DNA from: Lathyrus oleraceus | Taxonomy: Eukaryota > Streptophyta > Magnoliopsida > Fabales > Fabaceae | Direction: 5' to 3' | DNA length: 64,000 nucleotides | Assembly: GCF_024323335.1 (NCBI RefSeq) | Contig: NC_066579.1 | Location: 54,332,771 to 54,396,770 of the forward strand | In this document: one piece after another, positions 10,968 through 22,400 of the stretch | How positions within the stretch are numbered: position 1 is the stretch's first letter | Layout of the letters: every line of letters begins with the position of its first letter | Notes under the pieces: model-generated | The model's input: only the letters and a program-made list of their open reading frames with translations | The model's database searches: none | Told to the model about the DNA's origin: nothing | Made by a program: the position numbers and the translations under genes

Positions 10968-13900
10968 TGTAGCGGTAAATTCATGATCATCAAGCTATGG
11001 ATAAGCTAGACATCAAATAACAAGAGTCGCCACCGCACTTTTATTGTTTCCAAGGGAAAAGGGAAAAAGTACGAACAAAACCCAAAAGTAAGAAGTTTTC
11101 AAATCAAAACTAATAAAACGTCAGAGATTATAGGAAAGGGGGTTGGTTACACAGAGGGAAGGGGTTAGCACCCAAAGTGTCCTAGGTACTCCTAGGGAGC
11201 CCTTTTTGTGTGCATATGTATTTGGTACAACAATGATGTTTACAAACAAATAGAATGGGAGGATGAGAAAATAATTCAATTAATTATATTTTTGTGTTTG
11301 ACAAGACCTTCGGACTTGTGCCTACGTACCAACATAAAAATGAGGGATCAAAGCCTCGTAGTTCGTGATACAAATTTCAAAGTGGATGCATTGCTTTTAT
11401 CAAAAATTAAGTTTGAAAGGCACAAAGGCCTGAAAATGGTTTAAATGAGTTAGTTCTTTTTGGCTTTTCTGAAAGTTTAAGTCAAGTATAGTTAATTTTA
11501 TTTACAAATTTGATTTAAGAAAAGAAGTTTGAAAATGCAATAGCATAAGGCCAAAGTTTCTATCTTTTTGCAAAGTGGTCAAAGTTTAGAATAAAATAAA
11601 TTCAATCAAAGAAGATTTTGAAAAGGGAGGGAGATATTTTGAAATTAAAGAAATGGGGAGAAGATGAAGAGACTAATCCTATGCACAAAATTAAAAGTTA
11701 AGAGTTGAAAAGATCTGACCAATGGGTAGCAATCCAATAGACAAGAATGTCAATAAAAACTCAGAATTCCCATGGACATTTAGAATCAAGCAACACACAA
11801 ATGTACAATTATATTATCTTGAAGAGCAAAGGCTACAAATAAAGATAGCCACATCCAAGCTTTAGCCACTCCATGATCTTCTTCAAATTAGCCCATATAA
11901 CAGATGAATTCCACAAGTCACAGGTTCAAAATAACAGCTTCACAATGATCATGTTGTAGATGAACTCAGAGGGATCTTGAATGATGTATCAGATGAAGTT
12001 TCAAATTGCAAGCACTTGGTTTGATAGAAGGTTGGCATTGGCCAAGTCCTTTAGCATAGGAATGTTGCCTAAGTTCTAAGTCCATTTATCCAAGATCAAG
12101 CCAACAATCCACACAAAAGTTTTTTAGGGTTTTTGTTGTTATTATGTACATTAATGGTCAAATACCACACAAACAAGCAAAGTATACACAAACAAGATAT
12201 ATCACACAATATGGTCCAAGTGGACAAAGTGAAAATTGCATTAACATAAACAATTAGAATGGTATGAATAATGGTAAATGAATAAGGACTAAAATTAAAT
12301 AACATTAAAGTAAATGGCTTGAATTAAAATTTAGTTGTTAATGAGTTAGAAGTTAGTATTGTTTTGCTTTTGCTTTTCATTTTTTAAGTCATTATTTGGA
12401 GAACACTCAACCCATTTATCACAAGCATGGATCCTTGAGCCAAGACATCTTCCAAAGGAAGGAAAAAAGGTCAAGTTTCCACACAATACCATGAAAGAGG
12501 GGAGACTTACATCTCACTAACTAGAATGTTATGCCTTTTATGTCACAAATTTAGCGCTATGTTAAGCAATCGTAATTGGACTTATGTAGAAGTCACAACT
12601 ATTTGAGGTCGGGAAATAGAATTTTGGTGTTAATGCATGTTTGAGACATAGTATAATGGACTATGCTCATGAAACATACCACACACAAAAAGAATATGCA
12701 AAAGAGGTGGCCTAATCTCATCCATACTCATGTTGATTTTTCAATCAACTAGCTTTAGGACTTTGAGATATCATAGACCAAATGAGATGAATGCATAAAG
12801 AAGGGGAATAAGATGAAGAGGGAGGGGAATGGATCAAAACTCAAATTGGTCAAAGGAGGACTTTTACCAAATTAATATCATTCATTCATTTTGGGTGATG
12901 GAATGTACATTCCATCAATCCTCTAAATCCAATGATATTAACTTGACAAAGTCAAATCAACCTTGACCAATGCCCAACAACAAGACTCGAAGTCAAACAA
13001 GTCATTACAATTGGTCAACACAATTAATTGGCATTTATTCAAATTAAAAATACTAAAATATGGCATTTAAATTAAATATAGTTTGTAAAATTCCTAAAAC
13101 CTCATCAACACACCGAAGAAATGGCCATGAGATTTATCATAGGTCAAGCAAGGTCAAAGGACCTTGGAGAAAAAAATTCAGAATTTTTAAAGACTTAAAA
13201 GTATTTTTAAACAATTAAAAATAATCATAAAATCAATTAAATCATGAAAAATATTAATAATGATCCAAAAAATAATTTTAATTCAGAATATGAAAGAGGA
13301 AATTATTTTTAAATTTTTCGTGTAACTCTCATTATTTTTGGATCAATATTAAAATTAATATGAATTAATGAAAATAAAAGGAATAAAACAAAAATATGAA
13401 CATATGAAAAAACGTGAGCCACTTGATCTCCCTCATTAATTGAGGTGGCATATCAAGTGGCCTAAAACACACGATCCACCGAACACACGAGTCAGCGCGC
13501 TGCAGGGATGGTAATCATAATGGACGCGTGAGATTAAAACATTTTGAAATGATCATGTGGCTCAGAACCTGTCCAGCACACCACCGGCGCTGGACCTCCG
13601 ACCACCTTCTCAGGCGAGGCTCACCGGAAGGGTTCAATCATCACCATCACATAAATGAAAAAGGAGGACATGATCTGAAAGAAAAAATGGCGTAGAGCAC
13701 GAATCTGGCCTCAATTTTAACTAACTCCACATATATAGAAAGATATGAGGAGTTGAATTTTGAGGTGTGTCAACTAAGTTGCTTCGATTTGACCTGTATG
13801 CAACTCAATCTTCTTGCCTACATTGATAGGACTTCATACAACCAAAGATCCAAGAGAATTGAGTAGAATTGAGTGAGAATCAAAGAGATGAAGTGTTTTG

Positions 13901-14974
13901 AAAATCACCTTCAATGTTATGCAGTTCTTGATGTTGCTTGCTCCAAACACAATATGATCACACTTGAGAAGCTAGCATGAAGTGATTAGAGAAGTTGCAA
14001 GGCTTTGGATCCTGAAGTTCTTGAATCTCCAACAGTTGAGATTCAAACTCCAATTTCAAATTGAAATTTCTCAGGTTTTCCTTTTGAATGAGAAGGTTTC
14101 AATGGGGGGCAAAGTTGGCGCACAAGGTCTGATTCAAATGAGCACAGAGGTCATGTATTTATAGCATGAATGAATGATATTTGCACACCTCAAAATCTGT
14201 CCAAAATTAGCAATGTTGATGGCACGAGTGCATGGGCATGTGTAGGCCCATGATGCAATGGAAAAAGGTCCAAAATGATTCCAATTGAAGTCTGAATGGA
14301 AGCTTGATTGGCAAGGCAAAGTGAATTGAAATTTTGAAGTTTGATTCTTTCCAATTATGCAGCCCTGTTAAAGCCATATGCAGACCTAGCAAACCTCATC
14401 CAAAATGCATGAACTTAGGTTCTTTGGAAAGCTTGGATCAAGGGGAACCAGTGTGATGTTCAACACTTTTTCATTTGGAGCCTGGAACATGGAGAATTTT
14501 GAGGTGGAAGTTTGGAAATTTCAACATGTTGAAATTTTTTCTAAGTGTCAAGCCATATATCTCAATATTCCACCTTGCTTAACTTTTTATATGAGCTTCA
14601 AATGAGAAAATCGTCTTCATCAAAGTTATAGATCTTTCAAAGACCTTCAAAATGGTCATCCATTTCATGTAATTTGGATTTAGAATGATAGAGGTATGCA
14701 TTTTTTATGTTTGGAAAAATCACTTGCTCAATGGTATAGGTCAAAAATGACCTATAATGTAACCTCATATCACATGCTCATAAAAGTTGAATTATCTCTC
14801 ACTCCAAACATAAAAGTTAAAGTAAACATCTTTAACTTGATTGTGCAACTTGGAAATATTTCATATCATAAAATTTGAGCAAGTTATGGCCTTGAGAAGT
14901 TGACTTTCAAATTAGGGTTTAGACAAAATGACCTATAATGTTTCAACATAGAAAATGATTTTCCAAGCAAAACT
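10968..14974 (-). mobile_element. Ogre-type LTR, copy A, truncated
   Basis: On the - strand this is the same family as copy B (49059-53798). Landmarks match in inverted order: GCGGTAAATTCATGATCATC, GAGTCGCCACCGC, a two-stem block at 11149-11196, and the AAAATGACCTATAATG region near 14930. It starts TGTAGCGG at 10968, which is the LTR 3' border on the - strand. It lacks about 0.7 kb of the LTR 5' end because the match stops at about 14974, where a different LTR family begins. No matching duplication is visible at the two ends, so a deletion removed its right flank. Confidence 0.8.
11149..11196 (-). other. Conserved two-stem block, copy A
   Basis: On the - strand: CCTAGG-AGTA-CCTAGG, then ACAC, the conserved GGTGCTAAC(A/C)CCTTCC core and GTGT. 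Both stems are perfect. Confidence 0.6.
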
Positions 14975-15238
14975 ATATTAATAAATTTATTGGATTATAC
15001 GTTTGGTTGATGAATGATTGCATTGTTGTAATATCGTGGTGTGATAATTATGTTGTTATGTCGATGATGTTAAGATTTTGATGAGTTACTGCTGTTTATT
15101 GATATTATTCATGTGGTAACATGAATTGGTTGTTGCATGATGAATGATGTGATGCCTAAACGATGAGATGTGTGTGGGGATCCTTTTGGTGAACCTTGTT
15201 GTGTTAATGCATGTTATTTTAGAGTCATGCATCTTGGT

Positions 15239-15243
15239 GTATG
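15239..15243. repeat. target-site duplication of the outer Tat element, left (GTATG)
   Basis: GTATG here and ATATG at 48467-48471 match in four of five bases. This fits a 5-bp duplication with one later mutation. Confidence 0.65.
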
Positions 15244-15420
15244 TGTCGCAACCTGAAAAATACAGTGCAAAAAAAAACAACCGGCGAAAGAAAAAGACAG
15301 AAGAGTCGCCACCGTGCGTTATTTATCCCAAGGGAGGGAAAGGAAACGCTCGAAGTAAACCTGAAAAAGGAAAGGACAAGACGGGGTCTCGCAACCAAAT
15401 TTTGGGTTCGGGAGTCGGTT

Positions 15421-15470
15421 ATGCGAAAGGAAGGTATTAGCACCCCTACGCATCCGTAGTACTCTACGGG
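15421..15470 (-). other. Conserved two-stem block, outer 3' LTR
   Basis: On the - strand: CCGTAG-AGTA-CTACGG, then ATGCG, GGGGTGCTAATACCTTCC and CGCAT. Both stems are perfect. Confidence 0.6.
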
Positions 15471-16644
15471 ATCCACTTTTGTGTTTTTTTTGTCTAAAGG
15501 GTGTGGGTTTATCTTGTGCTGTTTGCCAAACAAAAAAAAGGGTTAAATGAAAATGACTCGCGCGGATGTCGCATTCACTGCATACGTATCTCATCTGAAT
15601 ATGAGAATCAGAGTCTTCGTAGCTCGGCTGACCTATGGGTTGGGGGATGTGTGCTCGCTAAGACATCCCGTCTTATGCCTACGTATCTCATCTGGCCTGA
15701 GAATCAGAGCAAAACGTAGTTCGGCTAACTACGGGGTTATGGATTGGGTTTTGGACGAACGACGTCACTACGCAATCTACCGGATGCTCGACCTTTGGAG
15801 ACTTACTCGCCTGTAGTAGAAGGAGTTAACGTGTTGCTTTGGGTTTTAGGGTTTGGGATGCTCAAGGGCAAAAAGGCAGTCCTTGATGAAGGAACCGCGC
15901 TACCTGCAGGGATACGAACACAAAACACAAAACATGTATCTTGAGGTAAACACAAAACATTGCCTCCTATCGAGGTCTTCCAGCTAGGAAAGCAGTAAAA
16001 TGCGGGAAAAATGTAAAAGTACCACGCGGATAAAGATCCGAAGTAACAGCAATTAAAGGAATGGGAAACCCTGAGATCCTTCCAAGCTAATGCCATCAAA
16101 GAAAGTGGGTCAGTACAGGTAATCGGAATGAACCTCCAGGGGTTATCCCACAAATAAAGTGGGAAACCACGCAAGTTATCCCTGCAAAAGTCATGTGAGC
16201 CCTCACAAAAACTCAACAAAAGGGTTAGTGAAACACCATAAGCATTTTTTTCATGAATAACAGTATGGTTTCAGAAACCTTAAACCCTGTGGCATACACT
16301 CAAAAATTAAACGGTTAAACATTCAAGGCATTGTTTATACATTCATATACATATTAAACCCATGGGCAAAGGTAATGGGAATAATGGCAAACCTGATTGG
16401 AGAGCTTGATTGGAATTGAGTTGCACCCGTGAGGTTTACAAAACAATCTTCAGTGTTTATGTGAGGCAGAGGCGATTCTGTGTAGCTGAGTTCCCTTCGG
16501 GGTTTGGAGGCTGCTCTGAACTCCGTTAGGTCTTCTCTCACTATCTTTTTCCTCAGGGTTTTCTTCCAAGGAAACCTCAGAGTATTTTGCTTCTCTTCTT
16601 TCTTCTCCTCTTCTGTGTGGCCTTTTGTTTCAATGAAACTCTAG

Positions 16645-16652
16645 TATTTATA
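16645..16652 (-). promoter_or_regulatory. TATA box in outer 3' LTR
   Basis: TATAAATA on the - strand, 277 bp from the LTR start, followed by a purine-rich leader. It is conserved in the partner LTR. Confidence 0.55.
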
Positions 16653-16928
16653 GTCTAATATTGGTAGCTTAGTGGGCTTTTGAGAAAGGTCCAAGTCCAA
16701 AAAATTTTATTATATTTTATTTATTTAATTATTTATTTAATTAATTAATTAATTAAAATTTTTTATTATTATTATTTTTTTTTGTAAAAAATTATTTTTT
16801 TTTCCCGTTTTCTTTTTTTTCGTTTTTTTTTTTTTTTTTTTGGATCTAATTCTGATTGACATGATGAAATGCAATATGAAATGCTAAATGAATGCATGAA
16901 TGAGGAGGGCAAATTTTGGGGTGTTACA

Positions 16929-16944
16929 GCTGCCCCTATTCAAT
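16929..16944 (-). promoter_or_regulatory. Polypurine tract of the outer Tat element
   Basis: On the - strand ATTGAATAGGGGCAGC directly precedes the 3' LTR. It is identical to the tract of the inner element at 34991-35006. It primes plus-strand DNA synthesis. Confidence 0.8.
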
Positions 16945-17094
16945 CATCAGCTAACCCGAGTAGGATGAAAGCGAACAGCTTATCAGACAAACGGGGTGAG
17001 CTGTGATTGAATACCAAAGACAGACCGAAAATTTACGCTCCGAGAATACCACAAAAACGCGGAAATACACCGCGCTGTTTATTTTTCTTCCGAT

Positions 17095-17600
17095 CCTCTG
17101 GCTTGATCTGAATCAGTCTTCTGGCTTAATCTGGAGTTTCGATCCTCTGGCTGAACCTATACTCAATTTAGTCCTCTGGTTGGATATTAATTTTGATCCT
17201 CGGGTTGGATACGACTTTGATCTTATGGCTAGATCTTCTTCGATCTTCTGGCTAGATCTCCTCCTTTTCGATTCTCTGGCTGAATCTATTTCCTTTGATT
17301 CTCTGGCTGAATCCATTTTCGGTCTTCGGGCTAGACCTGACTTTGATCTTCTGGCTAGATCTGGAGTGTCGATCCTCTGGCTGAATCTGAACTTAATTTG
17401 ATTCTCTGGCTGAATCTACTTCGATCTTCTGGCTAGATCTGAATTGTTTCGATTCTCTGGCTGAATCTATTTCCGGTCTTCGGGCTAGACCTGACTTCGA
17501 TCTTCTGGCTAGATCTTCTTCGATCTTCTGGCTAGATCTCCTTTGTTTCGATTCTCTGGCTGAATCTACTTCGATCTTCTGGCTAGATCTGGATTGTTTT
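17095..17600. repeat. Tandem array of GATCTTCTGGCTAGATCT-type units
   Basis: About twenty units alternate between GAT(C/T)(C/T)TCTGGCTGAATCT and GATCTTCTGGCTAGATCT, joined by variable 4-20 base spacers. Each unit has a loose palindrome (AGATC...GATCT). Confidence 0.85.
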
Positions 17601-17827
17601 GATGATAAATTCTCATCATTAGGATCTCGCATCTGAGGCATGCGCTGGTTGACCCTCTTTTGAAATCTACACCCAACCTTCATATTAGATAAGCAGCTTC
17701 GAGAATATTCCACTTTTGGGCTTCGTACATATTCTTCGGGCTAGAACATGTTGTAACGACTCCTCAATTAGACTTGGGCTTGCTGGGGAAATAAAGCTTG
17801 TAGGCGACTTCACTGGGGAATCTTCAA

Positions 17828-18115
17828 ATTGAGCCTTAGGCTGGCTTACTGGAACACGATTCTCAGGCTGAATCTTCTAAATGGACCCTCAGGCTGGATC
17901 ACTGGAACACGATTCTCAGGCTGAATCTTTGAAATGACCCTTAGGCCGGATCACTGGAACACGATTCTCAGGCTGAATCTTCAAAATGACCCTCAGGCTG
18001 GATCACTAGAACACGATTCTCAGGCTGAATCTTCAAAATGACCCTCAGGCTGGATCACTGGAAAACGATTCTCAGGCTGAATCTTCAAAATGACCCTCAG
18101 GCTGGATCACTCACG
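17828..18115. repeat. 52-bp tandem repeat, about five units
   Basis: TCTCAGGCTGAATCTT recurs at 17861, 17914, 17966, 18018 and 18070, a spacing of 53, 52, 52 and 52. Within each unit CTCAGGCTG appears twice, so the unit itself came from a shorter repeat. Confidence 0.92.
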
Positions 18116-18640
18116 CTTGATCCTCTGGCTGGATCTCATGACCTTGGTTGTAAAGTAATTCTTTAGTCTTCTTGGAAGAACCTGTTTATCAGCTTATGTG
18201 TATGCTTGATATGATATGCATGCAAATGCAAATGTTATGCATGGTGTAAAAAGAAATCTGCTTGGGGAAGCAAACTCCGGTAGGGAACAGATCGTTGTAT
18301 CAATCCTTGAATGCTCTGTGGGGAATGATCCGTCTGCCGGGACCAATGAGCCACCAAAAATAAATTGGCTACTTGAAAAGTTGACCTTGCGGGGGGAGTA
18401 TCAACTATGGAAACTTTTCTCGGCGAGGCTCTGTGAGGAGAGTCTGTGGGGAAAACACTTCCTGGGGAAATGTCGTAGGAAACGACCTTTGTTGGGGATA
18501 TGAACTTGCTAATCGTCCTCAAGCTGGGGATTAACAAATCTGTTAAAAATAATCTGCTGGGGAATGAGATGAACACTGGGAACACCACCCTCTTGTCCGT
18601 TGGGTATGCAACCACTCCGCTGTTGCTAGGAAGATACAGT

Positions 18641-18766
18641 CTGACACTGTCAACTCCGCTGGGGATATATAGTCTGGATACTCTCAACTCTATTGGGGAT
18701 AGACAGTCTGGATACTGTCAACTCTGTTGGGGATAGACAGTCTGGATACTGTCAACTCTATTGGGG
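18641..18766. repeat. 34-bp tandem repeat, four units
   Basis: GGGGA recurs at 18661, 18695, 18729 and 18763, exactly 34 bp apart, with AGTCTGGATACT and TCAACTC between. Confidence 0.92.
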
Positions 18767-19439
18767 AACATGCTCTGCTGAGGAGAGACTTTGTCAACCG
18801 CTTGGGGATGAGGATTCATGACTTGGCATCCGGTTCCTGTGACCTGCAACCAAAAATACACGTATGCCTCGGGGGAATTACTCGGTTTGAATTCACCGTT
18901 CGGGATTAAGCACATTCAAAGCAATTTTAAATGTTTTCCTGTGCAAACCATCTGCAAAAGCCACCATTATGTTCATATGCAATATGTTTTATCAAAAATT
19001 CGGACATTTTTGCAAACAAACTGATAAATGAAAAATAAAGAGGCTCTTTAACTGAATTATTCGACTCTTACTGGGGAGAAAATTTGTGCCAGGAATAGGC
19101 GAGGGTATCAGGAAGCTGATCCCTGAAAAGAGGTGATCGCTATAAAAAGAGAACTATCCTAATGGCAATGTGGAAACGGGGTCCCACTGAGTTTCGACTC
19201 TGCTATGGTTCGTATATCCTCAAGACGCTCTGCTCATCTTGCTTTCTGAAGTGGATGATTAGTCGATCTTTAACCTTCGAAGATTGCCGGATTGAATGAA
19301 ACGGTGATATAACACTGATGAACTCAGATCATAGTCATTCGCTTATTCCCTAACTTTTGCCTGGATCGCCCCCTTTTCGGGTTTTCAATCCACCGGGATA
19401 CCCATTTTTGCCTGAGCCGCCCTTTTGGGTTTTCGACTC

Positions 19440-19444
19440 ACCGG
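19440..19444. repeat. target-site duplication ACCGG, left
   Basis: Exact 5-bp partner of 42159-42163. Confidence 0.95.
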
Positions 19445-22400
19445 TGTAGCACCTCAAATTTGCACCTATCATTGTACATACATTTTCATATTAGGTCATA
19501 GCATATCATGGTCCATTGCATAGCATTTGCATTGTCCCACAGTTGCCTCAAGAGCAAGCAATCAGAAATTAGGTCAAACTAATCTCCTGATCAGTCAACC
19601 AAGCAAGCAAGGGAATTTCTCATTGAATCAAGGCCTTGAGGTTTGTCCAACAAGTTCACATGGCTTGGAGGTCTATTTGAAGTGTTCAAGTCAAGGGCTG
19701 AGGGCTCAGAGGTCAGCAGTTCATATACAGACAGTCAAAAACCCTAAAAAAGTCAACTGTCAGTCAAAGCAGTAGATAGTGGTCATTCTTGTGGAATTTG
19801 GGCACCATGGTCAATGATCAATAATTCATACAACTTGGGACATCATTTGAAGTCAAGTTCTCAAGGAATTAGGGTTTGGAAGTCATCAGTCAATGCACAA
19901 TCAGTCAGAAACCCTAAAAGTCAACTGTTGGTCAACTGTCCATTTAATCAGTGATTTGATGATTGGAATTGGTTTGTGAGAGTTCATTCATGTCCAAATA
20001 GCCATCATATATCATGCCAAACACCATCATGGAAGAATTTGAAGCCAGATCAAAAATTTCCCAAAACGGAAACTGGGCCTGTAACTGAAACCTGCCATAA
20101 ATGGAAAGTTTTGATCCTCAAACTTACATCATGATACAAGCCTCAAATGAATTTTTGCCCAACATGAAAGTTGAAGATCTTGTTCTCCCATTTCCAAAAA
20201 GTCCTAGAACTCTCAAATCCCATGTGTGGTTGGCAAGTTATGATCGAATCGATTTCAGAAAAGCTTGAACTTCAAAGGGCCATATCTCCCAAACCGTTTG
20301 GCCAATTTTGGTGGGGTTTTTTCCTACAAGTCACATTTGATCCCCTCTTTCCAAAAATATAAATTTCATGAGCCAAAACTTCACCAATCAAAATGGCATA
20401 TTTTGACCTTTTTCATTTAAATGTAAGTTTGACCAAGAGTTGACTTTTCGACTCAAACATTTTTTCAACATTTGGCCAATTGGAACAGCTCATAAATGTC
20501 ATTTTGAGTGTGTTTGCAAAGTCAAATTATGCAGCACATGTGAATATTGCTTGGTTGCTTGAATTGTAAGAAAAGTACCATTTAACCATGCTTGCACCAT
20601 ACTTGTTTATGCATCCACCATACCATGATTTGTACTCTCAAAACAGAAGATTAGAAGGCCATTTTGCTGTCAATTTTAAACACATTTAGCAGCCTAAAAC
20701 TTCAGAAAAGAAGCCATGCCTCATATGCTTGAATTTTGGAATGAAAGGACAAAACCCCATATCCTCCATGCTTCCACATCTTACCTTGTACTGTCCAGCA
20801 GACAGTGTGCATCATTTGGGCTGTCATTTTGAAATGGATTTGCAGCCACAAGCCACCCTTTTGACAGCAAAGAGATAGAAATTCATGGATTGAAAACTCA
20901 CTTTGGGAGGAGGCTGTCAAAAGAGCTTCAAAAAAGGGACAGAAAACTGACCATGCCTAGTACTGCACACAGCAGCCTTGCCCTCTTTCTGTCATGAGCA
21001 ACAACCTAACCAAAAAACAAAAAAAACCAATCTCATTCATTCCAACGACAACCAACTTGACATCTTCAAGAAACCTTGCACTCACCTTGCTGTTTTTGCT
21101 GTCAAAACATAACAAAACTAAGTTTGGCTGGACAGCATTTTTTTTCCCTCACCATTTCCTAACACAAATCACACATCCTTGACCACTCCTGAAAACCCTT
21201 GGCAACTGTTTTCACCATACCTCCATGCCAACTTGTACTGTCCATAGCAAAACTTTTCCCCCATTTTCTGTCACATTGCAAGCATTTAGAAGCAGCAATA
21301 AAACAACATGGCAAAAGGTCACTTGTCGGTGATAACACAAAAAAAACCAACTGCCTGACCAAAGTCTAGCTCGCTTTGCTGTGGACTTTTCCAGTTTTTC
21401 TGTCCAAAACTGCTAGCAACATCCAACAACATAGGATCTCCTGTCCAAGCCCTGGTAACCTAACCTGCATTGTCACAACATCTTGCAGCAAGGAAAAAAC
21501 CTTGTCAACTGCTCAAAAACCACACCCTCCATCCTGATGCTGTCATGAATGATACTTAGCAGCCACAACACATGACTAGCCAATCTTTTCACCATGCTAA
21601 AAAAAGCCTTACCAACGAAACACTGCAGACAGCATTCCCTCCAACTCACATTGCTTGGCATTTTCCAACTTGTCTGTCAAGAACCCCTAAGGAACTAAAC
21701 CTGGTTTTTGCTTAACACCATTCATCTCAACTTTTCATTATGGCCACTTCAAAATCCTTCCACCATTTTGAAACCAACACAACCAACTGAACAGATCAAA
21801 TCCACTCAATGCACCTTGCCTCACAAAAAAAACCTGTCCAATTCCAACATTGCCTTGCCAATTTCCAACCTAGCAAACTTCATTTTATTTTCCTGACAAA
21901 TCATGATAAACTAGTAGCAGCAGCCTCACTCATCTTGCTTTGCATTTCCAGATATCTGTCAAAGCATCCAACAGCAAACCAAACTTTATTTCTTTATCAC
22001 CAACAAATTCTGCAGCCAACTTAACCAACAAACACAAGCCAATTTCATCCTACTTGCATTTTCCAAAACACACAATGAACCAAACATAACTTGGCCTTGG
22101 CATCTCATTCACTCTATCCAAACACAAGCAGCATACCACAAAACCCTTGGCATTTTTCTCTTCTAAGAAAGCTGTCATAACACTGCAGCAGAAGGTTGTT
22201 TTCACCTGGCCTTCACCTTGCATTTTCTGTCCAAGAACTACCAAAAACAACATTCACACTTCTCTCAAACCTCACTCTTGCTATGCATTTCTGTTTTGCT
22301 GCCAAAGACTTCAAAATGACATGAACCTTGCCTTACCAACTGCAGTAGAATCAATTGCCAAACTCAAGCAGCACCAAAACCCTGCATTTGACCCTTGACC

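Larger units (their letters stand above)
15244..16928 (-). mobile_element. 3' LTR of the outer Tat element
   Basis: 1,685 bp with borders TGTCGCAACC and GGGGTGTTACA. On the - strand it starts TGTAACACCCC and ends GGTTGCGACA. An AT-rich, poly-T stretch (about 16720-16842) differs strongly in length from the partner LTR. Confidence 0.93.
16945..19444 (-). other. 3' untranslated region of the outer Tat element, left of the inner insertion
   Basis: Non-coding, with three tandem arrays (listed separately) and many TCCCCAG motifs on the - strand. The ORFs that can be read through it come from repeat periodicity and are not genes. The last 150 bases (about 19330-19440) match the inner element's post-pol segment at about 31130-31250, where CCCG/GGGCG/AAAACCC phrases repeat. 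Confidence 0.75.

Noticed and set aside
17113..17713. Minus- and plus-strand frames rich in Ser-Ala-Arg-Glu-Ser or Leu-Ala-Glu-Ser-Ile
   Set aside because: Products of the short tandem array at 17095-17600, not of a gene.
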